From NCBI RefSeq assembly GCF_023109675.1, contig NZ_JALDUR010000019.1, positions 1-32,866 of the forward strand: a stretch of DNA of 32,866 nt. The letters run 5' to 3'. A program made the position numbers and the translations under genes. Every line of letters begins with the position of its first letter. Within the stretch, counting starts at the first letter, position 1. The notes under the pieces are model-generated. The model was not told the origin of the DNA and did not search any database. It saw only the letters and a list, made by a program, of their open reading frames with translations. This document shows, in pieces, positions 15,894 through 24,379 of the stretch. This DNA is from Streptococcus parasanguinis. GTDB lineage: Bacteria; Bacillota; Bacilli; Lactobacillales; Streptococcaceae.

Positions 15894-16777
15894 CGGTTAA
15901 TGGGTTGTTTTTCTTTATCTAAAGTAAAACCTTCGCCGAGAATTTCATGGGCTTCAGAAATGGTGATAAAGGCGAATGGATCGATCTGATTGATGATGTC
16001 TTTCATTTGTTTCATCTCATTCCGCGAAACGACACAGTAGACAATATCCAGGTCCTTACGGCTGTAGTAGCCCATCCCGCGGATAAAGGTAATCCCGCGA
16101 CCCAGATCATCAGATACCTTTTTGGCAATTTCTTCTGGTTTAGAGGTGACGATAAGGAAGCCTTTTCCAGCAAAACCACCTTCCCCAATCAAGTCAATTA
16201 CAAGCGTATCGATCAGGATAAAGAAGAGAGTGTACATGGCTGTACGGACATCTTGGAAGACAATGACCACAGTTGTCAGAACAATGGCATCGACAATCAA
16301 CATGAGCTTTCCCATACTGAGGGAAGTGTATTTGTTAAAGATGCGAGCGAGGATATCTGTTCCTCCAGTAGTTCCACCAGCATTGAAGATGATCCCTAGT
16401 CCTAAACCAAGCACGACCCCTGAGGCAATACAGGCAAGAAGAATATCTCCTTTAAAGGCTGTAAAAATAAAGTGGTGGTAGTGGTGGCTGAGAGGCATGG
16501 CTTCAAAGAGTGCCATCCAAGCTGAAACCGAGAAAGTCCCAAGTAAGCTCAGATAAAGAGATTTCTTGCCCAGCAGTTTCCAAGCCAGAACGAAAAGAGG
16601 GATATTGATCAGCAAGTTCATCAGGGATACGGGGACTTTTAAGAGGTAATAGGTGATCAAGGTAATCCCTGTTGCTCCTCCTTCATAGAAGTGAAAGGGA
16701 ATGACCAAAAAATAGATCCCAAATGAAAAAATGCCGGCCCCCAAGATGATAGCCAGAATATCTTTAAATTTAAACAT
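15890..16777 (-). CDS. YitT family membrane protein (DUF161/DUF2179)
   Basis: 295 aa. The N-terminal part holds about five or six membrane segments with the conserved GIYFLVIPFHFYEGGATGIT and FNAGGTTGGTDILARI stretches. The C-terminal DUF2179 domain (about residues 215-280) has GRGITFIRGMGYYS and VSRNEM, typical of the family. Members are widespread in Firmicutes; transport or ligand sensing is suspected but not known. The ATG is preceded by AGGAGA on the minus strand. It is a single gene, convergent with acuB and divergent from tmk. Confidence 0.9.
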   Translation of the reverse strand: MFKFKDILAIILGAGIFSFGIYFLVIPFHFYEGGATGITLITYYLLKVPVSLMNLLINIPLFVLAWKLLGKKSLYLSLLGTFSVSAWMALFEAMPLSHHYHHFIFTAFKGDILLACIASGVVLGLGLGIIFNAGGTTGGTDILARIFNKYTSLSMGKLMLIVDAIVLTTVVIVFQDVRTAMYTLFFILIDTLVIDLIGEGGFAGKGFLIVTSKPEEIAKKVSDDLGRGITFIRGMGYYSRKDLDIVYCVVSRNEMKQMKDIINQIDPFAFITISEAHEILGEGFTLDKEKQPINR

Positions 16778-16808
16778 GATAGGTTGTCTCCTAAAACTTT
16801 ATAAGATC

Positions 16809-16814
16809 ATTGTA
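16809..16814 (-). promoter_or_regulatory. Likely -10 of the yitT-family gene
   Basis: On the minus strand this reads TACAAT preceded by TTGT, an extended -10 pattern, about 32 nt before the ATG. No strong -35 is seen. Confidence 0.45.
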
Positions 16815-16888
16815 ACAAAAAAGTGAAAAAATGAAAATGACTTTGAAAAATTTTCTCTCCTAAAATACAAGATTTTTACCCTTATTTT

Positions 16889-16897
16889 TGGTAAAAT
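16889..16897 (+). promoter_or_regulatory. Extended -10 promoter of the tmk operon
   Basis: TGGTAAAAT lies 29 nt before the tmk ATG. It is the only clear promoter for the seven-gene run to 21078. Confidence 0.55.
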
Positions 16898-16926
16898 AAA
16901 AAGAAGAAAACTAGAAAGAGGATACT

Positions 16927-17565
16927 ATGGTAAACGGTACATTAATTTCATTTGAAGGTCCAGAAGGAGCGGGGAAATCATCGGTCCTAGAAGCCGTTTT
17001 GCCTCTACTTGAAGAAAAAGGAATTCCTTTTATTACAACCCGTGAACCAGGCGGTGTAGACATTGCAGAAAAGATCCGCCAAGTCATTTTAGATCCAGAC
17101 CATACGAGTATGGATGCCAAGACGGAGTTGTTGCTCTATATTGCTAGTCGCCGGCAGCATTTGGTGGAACGTGTCCTGCCAGCCCTTGCAGCTGGGAAGG
17201 TTGTCTTGATGGACCGCTTTATTGATAGCTCGGTCGCTTATCAAGGGTATGGTCGCGGTCTGAGTGTGGAAGATATCGAGTGGCTCAATCAATTTGCGAC
17301 AGATGGTCTTAAACCAGATCTCACCCTTTACTTTGATTTGGATGTCGAAGAAGGGCTCGCTCGAATTGCGAAAAACCAAGAGCGGGAAGTCAATCGTTTG
17401 GATTTGGAAGGTTTGGAGCTTCACCAAAAAGTCAGACAAGGTTATTTGGCCTTGTATGAAAAGGAGCCAGAGCGTATTGTGAAAATCGATGCCAGTCAAT
17501 CCTTTGAAGCAGTCTTTGCAGATGTCTTGGCTGTTTTAGAAAATCGCTTGGGGATATTGAAATGA
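16927..17565 (+). CDS. tmk: Thymidylate kinase
   Basis: 212 aa P-loop kinase that turns dTMP into dTDP for DNA synthesis. The P-loop is [11 protein letters not shown] (about residues 9-19). The DRF motif appears in [19 protein letters not shown], and the lid region contains [10 protein letters not shown]. The ATG has AAGAGGA ahead. It overlaps holB by four bases (ATGA), the usual replication-gene order tmk-holB-yabA-rsmI in streptococci. Confidence 0.97.
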   Translation: MVNGTLISFEGPEGAGKSSVLEAVLPLLEEKGIPFITTREPGGVDIAEKIRQVILDPDHTSMDAKTELLLYIASRRQHLVERVLPALAAGKVVLMDRFIDSSVAYQGYGRGLSVEDIEWLNQFATDGLKPDLTLYFDLDVEEGLARIAKNQEREVNRLDLEGLELHQKVRQGYLALYEKEPERIVKIDASQSFEAVFADVLAVLENRLGILK

Positions 17566-18455
17566 AGCTAGAAGAGATCCAACAGCTCCAGCCGGAATTG
17601 GTGGAGCGCTTCACCCAGATCTTAGAACACAAACAGCTCAGTCATGCTTATCTTTTTACAGGCTCTTTTGCCAGTTTTGAGATGGCCCTCTTGTTAGCTC
17701 AAAGTCAATTTTGCGAAGATTTGCAGGGAGTCTGGCCTTGTGGCAACTGCCGGTCCTGCCGCTTGATTGCTGAAGAAGAATTCTCAGACGTGAAGATCGT
17801 GCGTCCGGTCAACCAGATCATTAAGACTGACCGTATTCGCTCGCTGGTTCAAGACTTTTCTCAATCAGGGTTTGAAGGAAGCCGGCAGGTCTTTATCGTC
17901 CAAGATGCGGATAAGATGCATACCAATGCGGCCAACTCTCTCTTAAAAGTCATGGAAGAACCCCAAAGTGAGATCTATCTCTTCTTGTTGACATCCGATG
18001 AAAACTTGATCTTACCGACCATCAAGAGTCGGGCCCAGCAGGTCCATTTTCCCAAAAAGCAAGCCTACCTAACCGAACTACTAGAAAAAGAAGGCTTGAT
18101 TAAATCGCAGGCAAATTTAGTAGCTCGTTTTAGTTTTAGTCTCGAAGAAGCAGAGCGACAAAAAAAGAATGCTACGTTTTTTGAACTGGCAAAAGTTTGT
18201 GATCAGTTCGTCGAACGGTGTCAATCCAATTTGAATCGTGCTTATTTGGAAGTGACTCGGTTGGTGAGTTTAGCAGATGATAAGGAAAAACAAAGCCAGG
18301 CCTTTCGTTTGATGGAGTTGGCTTTAGAAGAGCAGTTGTGCTTGAGTCGCTCCCAGCAGTTGCTTGAGAAATTGAGTCTTGCTCGCAGGATGTGGAAGGC
18401 CAATGTTTCTTTTCAAAATGCTCTAGAATATATGGTTTTGAGCTTAGAAAGTTAA
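17562..18455 (+). CDS. holB: DNA polymerase III delta' subunit
   Basis: 297 aa clamp-loader subunit that helps load the beta clamp on DNA. The AAA+ fold is recognisable from [37 protein letters not shown] and TIKSRAQQ. A zinc module with Cys51, Cys60, Cys63 and Cys66 is complete. The P-loop position lacks the GKT/S sequence; loss of ATP binding is common in delta'. The start overlaps the tmk stop. Confidence 0.95.
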   Translation: MKLEEIQQLQPELVERFTQILEHKQLSHAYLFTGSFASFEMALLLAQSQFCEDLQGVWPCGNCRSCRLIAEEEFSDVKIVRPVNQIIKTDRIRSLVQDFSQSGFEGSRQVFIVQDADKMHTNAANSLLKVMEEPQSEIYLFLLTSDENLILPTIKSRAQQVHFPKKQAYLTELLEKEGLIKSQANLVARFSFSLEEAERQKKNATFFELAKVCDQFVERCQSNLNRAYLEVTRLVSLADDKEKQSQAFRLMELALEEQLCLSRSQQLLEKLSLARRMWKANVSFQNALEYMVLSLES

Positions 18456-18464
18456 GGAGTCAGA

Positions 18465-18785
18465 ATGAATAAAAAAGAATTATTTGATGCTTTAGACGGC
18501 TTTTCTCAGAATTTGTTGGTCACCTTGGCTGAAGTCGAAGCCATCAAGAAAAATTTGAAACAAGTCATCGAAGAAAATACAGCTCTTCGCTTAGAAAATG
18601 ATAAATTGAGAGAGCGTTTGGGGGAAGTGGAGAAGACTTCATCCGCAAAGTCACAACACCATGGTCGTGAAAATTTGCAACGTATTTACAACGATGGTTT
18701 TCATATCTGCACTTATTCCTATGGTCAACGCCGTGAGAACGATGAAGAGTGTATGTTTTGTGACGAGTTGTTATTTAGGGAGTAA
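18465..18785 (+). CDS. yabA: Replication initiation control protein YabA
   Basis: 106 aa. YabA binds DnaA and the DnaN clamp and limits new rounds of replication. An N-terminal leucine-rich coiled coil (about residues 5-58) is followed by a zinc-binding tail with His80, Cys82, Cys96 and Cys99. AAGGAG lies just before the ATG. Its place between holB and rsmI is the usual one in Gram-positive bacteria. Confidence 0.95.
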   Translation: MNKKELFDALDGFSQNLLVTLAEVEAIKKNLKQVIEENTALRLENDKLRERLGEVEKTSSAKSQHHGRENLQRIYNDGFHICTYSYGQRRENDEECMFCDELLFRE

Positions 18786-18787
18786 GC

Positions 18788-19645
18788 ATGCAGATCCAAC
18801 GAAGTTTTAAAGGGGAAAAGAAAACTGGGGTGCTTTACTTGGTCCCAACACCGATCGGTAACCGGGAGGATATGAGTTACCGCATGGTCCAGACCCTAAA
18901 GGATGTGGACTTGATCGCAGCTGAGGATACTAGAAATACAGGCCTCTTGCTCAAGCATTTTGAGATTGCGACACCCCAGACCAGCTTTCATGAGCACAAT
19001 GCCATGGAGAAAATTCCAGATCTGATCGCCCATTTAGAATCTGGAAAAGACTTAGCGCAAGTCTCAGATGCAGGACTCCCTAGTATTTCTGACCCTGGTC
19101 ATGATTTGGTCAAGGCAACGATTGAACGCGAGATTCCTGTCGTAGCTGTGCCTGGTCCTAGTGCAGGTATAACGGGTTTGATTGCCAGTGGCCTAGCCCC
19201 TCAACCTCATATTTTTTATGGATTTCTGCCTCGCAAAGAGAGGCAACAGAAGGCCTTTTTCCAAGAAAAAGTGGCCTATCCGGAGACTCAGATCTTTTAT
19301 GAATCGCCTCATCGAGTGAAGGCAACCTTAGAGAATATGTTGGCTGTCTATGGGGATCGTCCTGTCGTCCTGGTTCGTGAATTAACCAAGATCTACGAGG
19401 AATATACTCGTGGCAGTATTTCTGAGTTAGTTGCATTTCTTGAAGAAAATCCTCTCAAAGGGGAGTGCCTCTTGATTGTCGAAGGATCCAAGGAAGAAGA
19501 GCTAGACCTAGAAGAGGTCGACTTGATCCAAGAGATCGATACCTTGGTCCAAGAGGGCATGAAGAAAAATCAAGCAATTAAACAGGTCGCCAAACAATAC
19601 GGCCTGCAAAAGAGTGAGCTCTATGCTCGTTACCATCAAGACTAG
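18788..19645 (+). CDS. rsmI: 16S rRNA (cytidine1402-2'-O)-methyltransferase RsmI
   Basis: 285 aa tetrapyrrole-methylase-fold enzyme that methylates the 2'-OH of C1402 in the ribosomal decoding centre using SAM. VPTPIGNREDMSYR, AEDTRNTGLLLKHF, VSDAGLPSISDPG and FYESPHRV are clear family blocks. The C-terminal helical part (about 245-285) is present in full. AGGGAG lies just before the ATG, two bases after yabA. Confidence 0.96.
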   Translation: MQIQRSFKGEKKTGVLYLVPTPIGNREDMSYRMVQTLKDVDLIAAEDTRNTGLLLKHFEIATPQTSFHEHNAMEKIPDLIAHLESGKDLAQVSDAGLPSISDPGHDLVKATIEREIPVVAVPGPSAGITGLIASGLAPQPHIFYGFLPRKERQQKAFFQEKVAYPETQIFYESPHRVKATLENMLAVYGDRPVVLVRELTKIYEEYTRGSISELVAFLEENPLKGECLLIVEGSKEEELDLEEVDLIQEIDTLVQEGMKKNQAIKQVAKQYGLQKSELYARYHQD

Positions 19646-19662
19646 GAAAGGTTGGAAGCAGG

Positions 19663-20244
19663 ATGGAAATTAGAATGGCTTATCCCAATGAGATCAAGCG
19701 AATTATGGAAATCATCCAAGATGCTAAGGAAAGCCTGGCTCAAAGACAGGTCGACCAGTGGCAGGATGGCTATCCAGATGAAGAGATCATTTTTGAGGAT
19801 ATTCTAGAAAGTCGTGGCTATGTGGCAGTTGAAGATCAGGAAGTTGTCGCCTATGCAGCCGTTCACAAGGGAAATGAAGCGGCCTATAATGAGATTTACG
19901 ATGGCAAGTGGGAGCATGATAATTATAAGTATGTCACTTTTCACCGTGTCGCTGTAGCCAAAGAAGCTGCTGGCAAAGGGGTGGCTCAGACCTTCCTTCA
20001 AGGTTTAATCGAAGGGGAAAAAGGGCCAGATTTCCGTTGCGATACGCACCCGGATAATGTGGTGATGCAGCATTTACTTGAAAAATTGGGCTACCATTAT
20101 TGTGGAAAGGTCCCTATTGATGGCGTCCGCCTGGCTTATCAAAAGATCAAGCGAAAAGCAGAAACCAGTTTATTCCAAGTGGTCTCAGAAGAAGACCGCT
20201 GGGATCAAAGAGCAGAAGCGGCCTACAATGACTCTCTATCTTAA
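19663..20244 (+). CDS. GNAT family N-acetyltransferase
   Basis: 193 aa. The GNAT fold is seen from MEIRMAYPNEIKRIMEI at the start, the VTFHRVAVAKEAAGKGVAQ acetyl-CoA loop (about residues 90-110) and CDTHPDNVVMQHLLEKLGY, as in YjdJ/YkkB-like acetyltransferases of lactic acid bacteria. The acceptor is unknown. Its last 17 bases overlap ogt. The tail after about residue 170 (KAETSLFQVVSEEDRW onward) lies beyond the usual GNAT domain. Confidence 0.85.
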   Translation: MEIRMAYPNEIKRIMEIIQDAKESLAQRQVDQWQDGYPDEEIIFEDILESRGYVAVEDQEVVAYAAVHKGNEAAYNEIYDGKWEHDNYKYVTFHRVAVAKEAAGKGVAQTFLQGLIEGEKGPDFRCDTHPDNVVMQHLLEKLGYHYCGKVPIDGVRLAYQKIKRKAETSLFQVVSEEDRWDQRAEAAYNDSLS

Positions 20245-20719
20245 ACAATTTTATGAAAGCCCTATGGGGCTTCTTTCGATCATTGTCAGTGAGGAAGGCC
20301 TTGTAGAACTTGATTTTTATGATCCGAAAGAGGAGGCGCCTGATCCCTATGGGGCGCTGGAGCAGGTCCATCCCTACCATGAGAAGGTGAAGGAGTGGTT
20401 GGATCACTATTTTGCTGGGGAGCCAATCGCTATCAGCTTTCCACTAGCACCGCAAGGGACAGCCTTTCAAGAGCGGGTGTGGCAGTTATTGCGAGAGATC
20501 CCATATGGTGAGACCAAGACCTATGGCCAGCTGGCCCAGGATCTTTCTTGCGGTTCAGCTCAAGCCGTGGGACAGGCTGTTGGACGCAATCCCTTGACGA
20601 TCTTAGTCCCTTGCCACCGCGTGATGGGAAAAGATGGACAACTGACGGGCTACGCGTCTGGACTCGATCGCAAACGCTGGCTCTTACACCATGAAGGAAT
20701 TACCTGGAAGGAGAAATAA
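20228..20719 (+). CDS. ogt: Methylated-DNA-protein-cysteine methyltransferase
   Basis: 163 aa DNA repair protein that moves the alkyl group from O6-alkylguanine or O4-alkylthymine to its own cysteine. The acceptor is Cys129 in PCHRV; FQERVWQLLREIPYGET and the helix VGQAVGRNP complete the active site. ATG 20228 gives the normal family start MTLYLKQFYESPMG. The frame is open for another 50 codons upstream, but those lie in the GNAT gene and do not match the family. Overlap with the GNAT gene suggests coupled translation. Confidence 0.93.
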   Translation: MTLYLKQFYESPMGLLSIIVSEEGLVELDFYDPKEEAPDPYGALEQVHPYHEKVKEWLDHYFAGEPIAISFPLAPQGTAFQERVWQLLREIPYGETKTYGQLAQDLSCGSAQAVGQAVGRNPLTILVPCHRVMGKDGQLTGYASGLDRKRWLLHHEGITWKEK

Positions 20720-20724
20720 AATCG

Positions 20725-21078
20725 ATGTATACCTTTATTGAATACCCAAAATGTTCGACTTGTCGAAAGGCTAAATCAGAATTGGACGGTCTCCAATATG
20801 ACTTTCAAAGCCAAAACATCGTCACAGAAACACCGACTAGCCAAGAATTGCAAGACTGGATAGCAGCGTCTGGCCTACCGATCAAGTCTTTCTTCAATAC
20901 TAGCGGGATGAAATACCGTGAACTCGGTTTGAAAGATAAGGTGGATCAACTGACAGTGAAAGAAGCGGCGGATCTCCTTGCTTCAGATGGTATGCTGATC
21001 AAACGGCCTCTGCTTGTCAAAGACGGAAAAGTAGTTCAAGTTGGCTACCGAAAACCGTACGCAGACTTAGGTTTGTAA
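20725..21078 (+). CDS. ArsC/Spx-family protein (arsenate reductase-like)
   Basis: 117 aa thioredoxin-fold protein. The CxxC motif is Cys10-Ser-Thr-Cys13 in YPKCSTCRKA; FNTSGMKYREL and LIKRPLLV are shared by the ArsC/YffB/Spx group. Such members are either reductases using glutathione or thioredoxin, or regulators that bind RNA polymerase. The close fit to YffB-like streptococcal proteins favours a reductase-like role, but this is uncertain. It is the last gene of the tmk run. Confidence 0.85.
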   Translation: MYTFIEYPKCSTCRKAKSELDGLQYDFQSQNIVTETPTSQELQDWIAASGLPIKSFFNTSGMKYRELGLKDKVDQLTVKEAADLLASDGMLIKRPLLVKDGKVVQVGYRKPYADLGL

Positions 21079-21117
21079 AAGAAAAGGGAGTTGGATTTTC
21101 TTCAGATCTATAATAAA

Positions 21118-21271
21118 AGTATGCCAGAAGCTTTCCTTAGGTGAGTACGGACGTCAGCGAACTTCTACGAAGTTCCATGACTTAGTTTTGAGCCTGAGGT
21201 CTCAAAACTCCCGAGCGCTTGAAATTTAATAGTTCAAGCGCTTTTCTCACGGCGGAAAGTTTCGGTATATT
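21118..21271 (+). repeat. Repeat family B, copy 2
   Basis: Same layout as copy 1. The third hairpin is GCGCTTGAA/TTCAAGCGC, with a changed but still paired position (C-G instead of T-A). The outer stem continues outward through AGTATGCC (21118-21125) and GGTATATT (21264-21271). Confidence 0.9.
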
Positions 21272-21360
21272 CTTTATGAAATTCATAAGTTAGAACTTAT
21301 TTTGATTTCTTGACAAAATCGCGTAACCTATCTTACTTATAATTTATTTATATATATTCT

Positions 21361-21390
21361 AAAGGGAGTTGGGCTCCCTTTTCATTTTGC
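21361..21390 (+). terminator. Terminator upstream of the ABC-F gene
   Basis: AAAGGGAG-TTGGG-CTCCCTTT is followed by a T-rich stretch. It probably ends the tmk-to-arsC run. Confidence 0.8.
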
Positions 21391-21398
21391 AGTGAAGA

Positions 21399-21407
21399 TG
21401 ATATAAT
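21399..21407 (+). promoter_or_regulatory. Extended -10 promoter of the ABC-F gene
   Basis: TGATATAAT is a perfect extended -10 element 33 nt before the ATG. Confidence 0.65.
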
Positions 21408-21440
21408 CATACGAGTGAAATCAATGAAAGAGAGTCAAGC

Positions 21441-22982
21441 ATGAGTATTTTAGAAGTGAAAAATTTAAGCCACGGTTTTGGGGACCGGGCGATTTTTGAG
21501 GATGTGTCTTTCCGTTTGCTAAAGGGAGAGCATATTGGTCTTGTCGGGGCCAATGGTGAGGGGAAATCGACCTTCATGAGCATCGTGACTGGTAAGATGC
21601 AACCTGACGAAGGAAAGGTGGAGTGGTCTAAGTATGTGACGGCAGGTTATCTGGACCAGCATTCGGTATTAGAAGAAGGACAAACAGTTCGCGATGTTTT
21701 ACGGACAGCTTTTGATGAGTTGTTCACAGCTGAAGCTCGCATCAATGACCTCTATATGGCCATGGCGGAAGAGGGAGCCGATGTCGATGCTTTGATGGAA
21801 GAGGTTGGAGAACTCCAAGAGCGTCTAGAAAGTCGTGATTTTTATACCTTGGATGCCAAGATCGATGAAGTGGCGCGTGCTCTTGGGGTCATGGATTTTG
21901 GGATGGAGACGGATGTGACCTCCTTGTCAGGTGGGCAACGGACCAAGGTCCTCTTGGCCAAACTCTTGCTAGAAAAACCTGATATTTTGCTACTTGACGA
22001 GCCAACCAACTACTTGGATGCAGAGCACATCGATTGGCTCAAGCGCTATTTGCAAAATTATGAAAATGCCTTTGTCCTCATTTCTCACGATATTCCTTTC
22101 TTGAACGATGTGATCAACATCGTCTACCATGTGGAAAATCAGCAGTTAACCCGCTATTCAGGAGACTACTACCAATTCCTTGAAATCTATGAAATGAAGA
22201 AGTCGCAATTAGAAGCGGCTTATGAGCGTCAGCAAAAAGAGATTGCTGATTTGAAAGATTTCGTAGCCCGTAATAAGGCGCGTGTGGCTACACGGAATAT
22301 GGCCATGTCTCGTCAGAAGAAGCTGGACAAGATGGAACTCATTGAGTTGCAAAGTGAGAAACCAAAGCCCTCCTTTGAATTTAAAAATGCCCGGACTCCG
22401 GGACGCTTTATCTTCCAGGCCAAGGATCTCCAGATTGGGTATGACCGTCCTTTGACCAAGCCTTTGAACCTAACGTTTGAGCGCAATCAAAAGGTAGCCA
22501 TCATCGGTGCCAACGGGATCGGGAAAACCACTCTCTTGAAGAGCTTGCTGGGAATCATCCCACCTATCGCTGGAGAAGTAGAGCGTGGAGATTACCTAGA
22601 ACTTGGCTACTTCGAGCAAGAGGTCGAAGGGGGCAATCGTCAGACACCGCTAGAGGCAGTTTGGAATGCCTTTCCAGCTCTCAACCAAGCAGAGGTCCGT
22701 GCAGCCCTTGCCCGCTGTGGGTTGACCACCAAGCATATCGAGAGCCAAATCCAGGTGTTATCCGGTGGAGAGCAAGCTAAGGTACGCTTCTGTCTCCTCA
22801 TGAATCGTGAAAACAATGTCTTGGTACTAGACGAACCAACCAACCACTTGGATGTGGATGCTAAAGATGAATTGAAACGGGCCCTGAAAGAATACAAGGG
22901 ATCGATCCTCATGGTTTGTCACGAGCCAGACTTCTATGAAGGCTGGATGGACCAAATCTGGGACTTTAATGAATTAACGTAA
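21441..22982 (+). CDS. ABC-F family ATPase (YkpA/YbiT type)
   Basis: 513 aa with two ATP-binding domains and no membrane segments, so it is a ribosome-associated ABC-F protein rather than a transporter. NBD1 has GANGEGKST (about 36-44) and LSGGQRTK; NBD2 has GANGIGKTT and LSGGEQAK. The linker between them (about residues 245-300) is charged and helical (YERQQKEIADLKDFVARNKARVATR), the segment that reaches into the ribosome. Family members act on stalled ribosomes; the linker is short, which argues against the antibiotic-resistance branch (inference). The ribosome binding site is weak. Confidence 0.88.
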   Translation: MSILEVKNLSHGFGDRAIFEDVSFRLLKGEHIGLVGANGEGKSTFMSIVTGKMQPDEGKVEWSKYVTAGYLDQHSVLEEGQTVRDVLRTAFDELFTAEARINDLYMAMAEEGADVDALMEEVGELQERLESRDFYTLDAKIDEVARALGVMDFGMETDVTSLSGGQRTKVLLAKLLLEKPDILLLDEPTNYLDAEHIDWLKRYLQNYENAFVLISHDIPFLNDVINIVYHVENQQLTRYSGDYYQFLEIYEMKKSQLEAAYERQQKEIADLKDFVARNKARVATRNMAMSRQKKLDKMELIELQSEKPKPSFEFKNARTPGRFIFQAKDLQIGYDRPLTKPLNLTFERNQKVAIIGANGIGKTTLLKSLLGIIPPIAGEVERGDYLELGYFEQEVEGGNRQTPLEAVWNAFPALNQAEVRAALARCGLTTKHIESQIQVLSGGEQAKVRFCLLMNRENNVLVLDEPTNHLDVDAKDELKRALKEYKGSILMVCHEPDFYEGWMDQIWDFNELT

Positions 22983-22986
22983 ACAC

Positions 22987-23012
22987 AAAAAGAGAAACTT
23001 GTCTCGCTTTTT
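22987..23012 (+). terminator. Terminator after the ABC-F gene
   Basis: AAAAAG and AGA pair with TCT and CTTTTT, with a small CG bulge, directly after the stop codon. Confidence 0.55.
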
Positions 23013-23104
23013 AGAATGAAGAAATTTTGTTGTTTACATAAGGCGGTACATCTAATTCAAAAAATCTAAATGATTTTATTTTTAAATTTAGTCAAGTAAT
23101 GACC

Positions 23105-23242
23105 GAAACATTCCGCAGTGAGAAAAGTGCCTGAAACAGATTTGTTTCAGGCACACGGAATTATTGAGACCTTAGGCTCAATAATTAGTCATGGAACTTC
23201 GCAGAAGTTCGCTGACGTCCGTACTCACCTAAGGAAAGTTTC
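23105..23242 (-). repeat. Repeat family B, copy 3 (reverse)
   Basis: Read on the minus strand it matches copies 1 and 2. The second hairpin is AATTATTGAG/CTCAATAATT where copies 1 and 2 have AGTTTTGAG/CTCAAAACT. The third is GTGCCTGAAAC/GTTTCAGGCAC. Both changes keep base pairing. The outer arm GGAATGTTTC carries one mismatch. Confidence 0.9.
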
Positions 23243-23265
23243 TAAGAAAAATTTACATTTGATAG

Positions 23266-23292
23266 AAAAAGAGAACCTTTTGGTTCTCTTTT
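23266..23292. terminator. Terminator of slrA (bidirectional)
   Basis: GAGAACC-TTTT-GGTTCTC is flanked by AAAAA on one side and TTTT on the other. It lies just after the slrA stop codon on the minus strand. Confidence 0.88.
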
Positions 23293-23294
23293 CA

Positions 23295-24140
23295 TTATTT
23301 CTTGAAATTGTAGTCTTTTAAGATCTCGATTTTCTCGATCTTGATGTCTGTTTTTGGTTTGTCCTTATCATCAGTTTCGGCAGATGCAATTTTGTCGACC
23401 ACATCCATGCCATCGATCACTTGGCCAAAGACAGTGTAGTTGCCACCATCAAGGGTTGGATTTCCACCATTTTTATAAGCATCGATGATCTTAGCTGGGA
23501 AACGATCAGTTGGAAGTTTACTTGAAATATCATCCTTATTTTGGTTGATATAGAATTGACTACCATTGGTATTTGGACCAGAATTGGCCATGGCAAGGGC
23601 TCCACGAAGGTTGTAAAGGTATGGAGAATACTCATTCTCAAAACCAGTACCTGAATCTTTGGATTTGTCTTTGCCCTTCCAGATAGATTCGCCACCAGTA
23701 CCGTCTCCTTTAGGATCCCCAGTTTGGATCATAAAGTTGTTAATGACACGGTGGAAAAGTAAGCCATTGTAGTAGCCTTCTTTTGCATGGGTCAAGAAGT
23801 TTTCAACTGCAAGGGGCGCATATTTAGGGAAGAGCTTCACAGTGATGTCGCCTTCAGTTGTTGTGATTTTAACCTCTGCTTCGTCTTCAGCCACATCAGT
23901 TGAGAGTTGTGGGAAGACAGCATTTTCATTGGTCATGGCATCGTTAAAATCTTTGCGCAGTTGTTCTAATTTCTTTTGTTCTTCTTCAATTTTCTTTTGA
24001 TCTTTTTCACTAGAGCTAGAAGTTGCTGTTTGCTCTGTCTTTTCTTTGCTTGAGCTTGAAGAGTTAGCGTCTGTCTTATTGGACGAACAAGCTGTCAAAG
24101 CCAAGCCGGAAAATAATAGTAGTGCGATTAATTTTTTCAT
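23295..24140 (-). CDS. slrA: Cyclophilin-type peptidyl-prolyl isomerase lipoprotein SlrA
   Basis: 281 aa surface lipoprotein. The signal has lipobox LTAC (MKKLIALLLFSGLALTAC), then a Ser/Lys/Glu-rich linker (about residues 20-65), then a cyclophilin domain (about 85-275) with AVENFLTHAKEGYYNGLLFHR, MIQTGDP and GSQFYINQ. It should speed proline isomerisation in proteins outside the membrane, as SlrA does in S. pneumoniae, where it aids colonisation. The start at 24140 has AAGGAAG before it; a longer frame of six more codons would spoil the signal peptide. Confidence 0.93.
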   Translation of the reverse strand: MKKLIALLLFSGLALTACSSNKTDANSSSSSKEKTEQTATSSSSEKDQKKIEEEQKKLEQLRKDFNDAMTNENAVFPQLSTDVAEDEAEVKITTTEGDITVKLFPKYAPLAVENFLTHAKEGYYNGLLFHRVINNFMIQTGDPKGDGTGGESIWKGKDKSKDSGTGFENEYSPYLYNLRGALAMANSGPNTNGSQFYINQNKDDISSKLPTDRFPAKIIDAYKNGGNPTLDGGNYTVFGQVIDGMDVVDKIASAETDDKDKPKTDIKIEKIEILKDYNFKK

Positions 24141-24172
24141 ATTCTTCCTTTCCAACATAGTTGTCTTTCTCT

Positions 24173-24201
24173 ATTGTACCTTAATTTTGCGATACTTTCA
24201 A
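24173..24201 (-). promoter_or_regulatory. slrA promoter
   Basis: On the minus strand: TTGAAA (24201-24196), 17-nt spacer and TACAAT (24178-24173), about 33 nt from the start codon. Confidence 0.85.
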
Positions 24202-24278
24202 ATCTGGACGGGATTCTCTATTTTCTGAAGTTGTTTCAAGATTGATAACATTTGATAAATCACTAATTAAGAAGGAAG

Positions 24279-24307
24279 TTGCATATAGATAGATAATTCG
24301 GTATGAT
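24279..24307 (+). promoter_or_regulatory. Promoter of the 24380-27443 gene group
   Basis: TTGCAT (24279-24284), 17-nt spacer and TATGAT (24302-24307). It is the only good promoter before the first gene. Confidence 0.7.
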
Positions 24308-24379
24308 GGAAGATAAGTTGATTTGGTGGAAAATGAACGAATTCCCTCAAAAACCGTATCATGAATAGGAGGCTACAAA

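Larger units (their letters stand above)
21079..21440. other. 362-nt gap before the ABC-F gene
   Basis: The gap contains repeat B copy 2, a terminator at 21361 and an extended -10 for the ABC-F gene at 21399. No coding sequence is supported. Confidence 0.75.
22983..23294. other. 312-nt gap between the ABC-F gene and slrA
   Basis: The gap holds a terminator for the ABC-F gene, repeat B copy 3 in reverse orientation, and a terminator for slrA. A 67-codon frame at 23118-23321 runs through repeat B and is not a gene. Confidence 0.8.

Noticed and set aside
15947..16481. Plus-strand frames of 119-150 codons opposite the yitT-family gene
   Set aside because: They are shadows of a well-conserved minus-strand gene, and neither has start signals.
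20078..20227. 50-codon N-terminal extension of ogt
   Set aside because: It lies wholly in the GNAT gene, matches no family sequence, and the ATG at 20228 gives the normal start.
21310..21343. TTGACA and TATAAT pair ahead of the ABC-F gene
   Set aside because: The spacer is 22 nt, too long for sigma-A, and any transcript would meet the terminator at 21361 almost at once.
23118..23321. 67-codon frame between the ABC-F gene and slrA
   Set aside because: It runs through repeat B copy 3 and a terminator and is explained by them.
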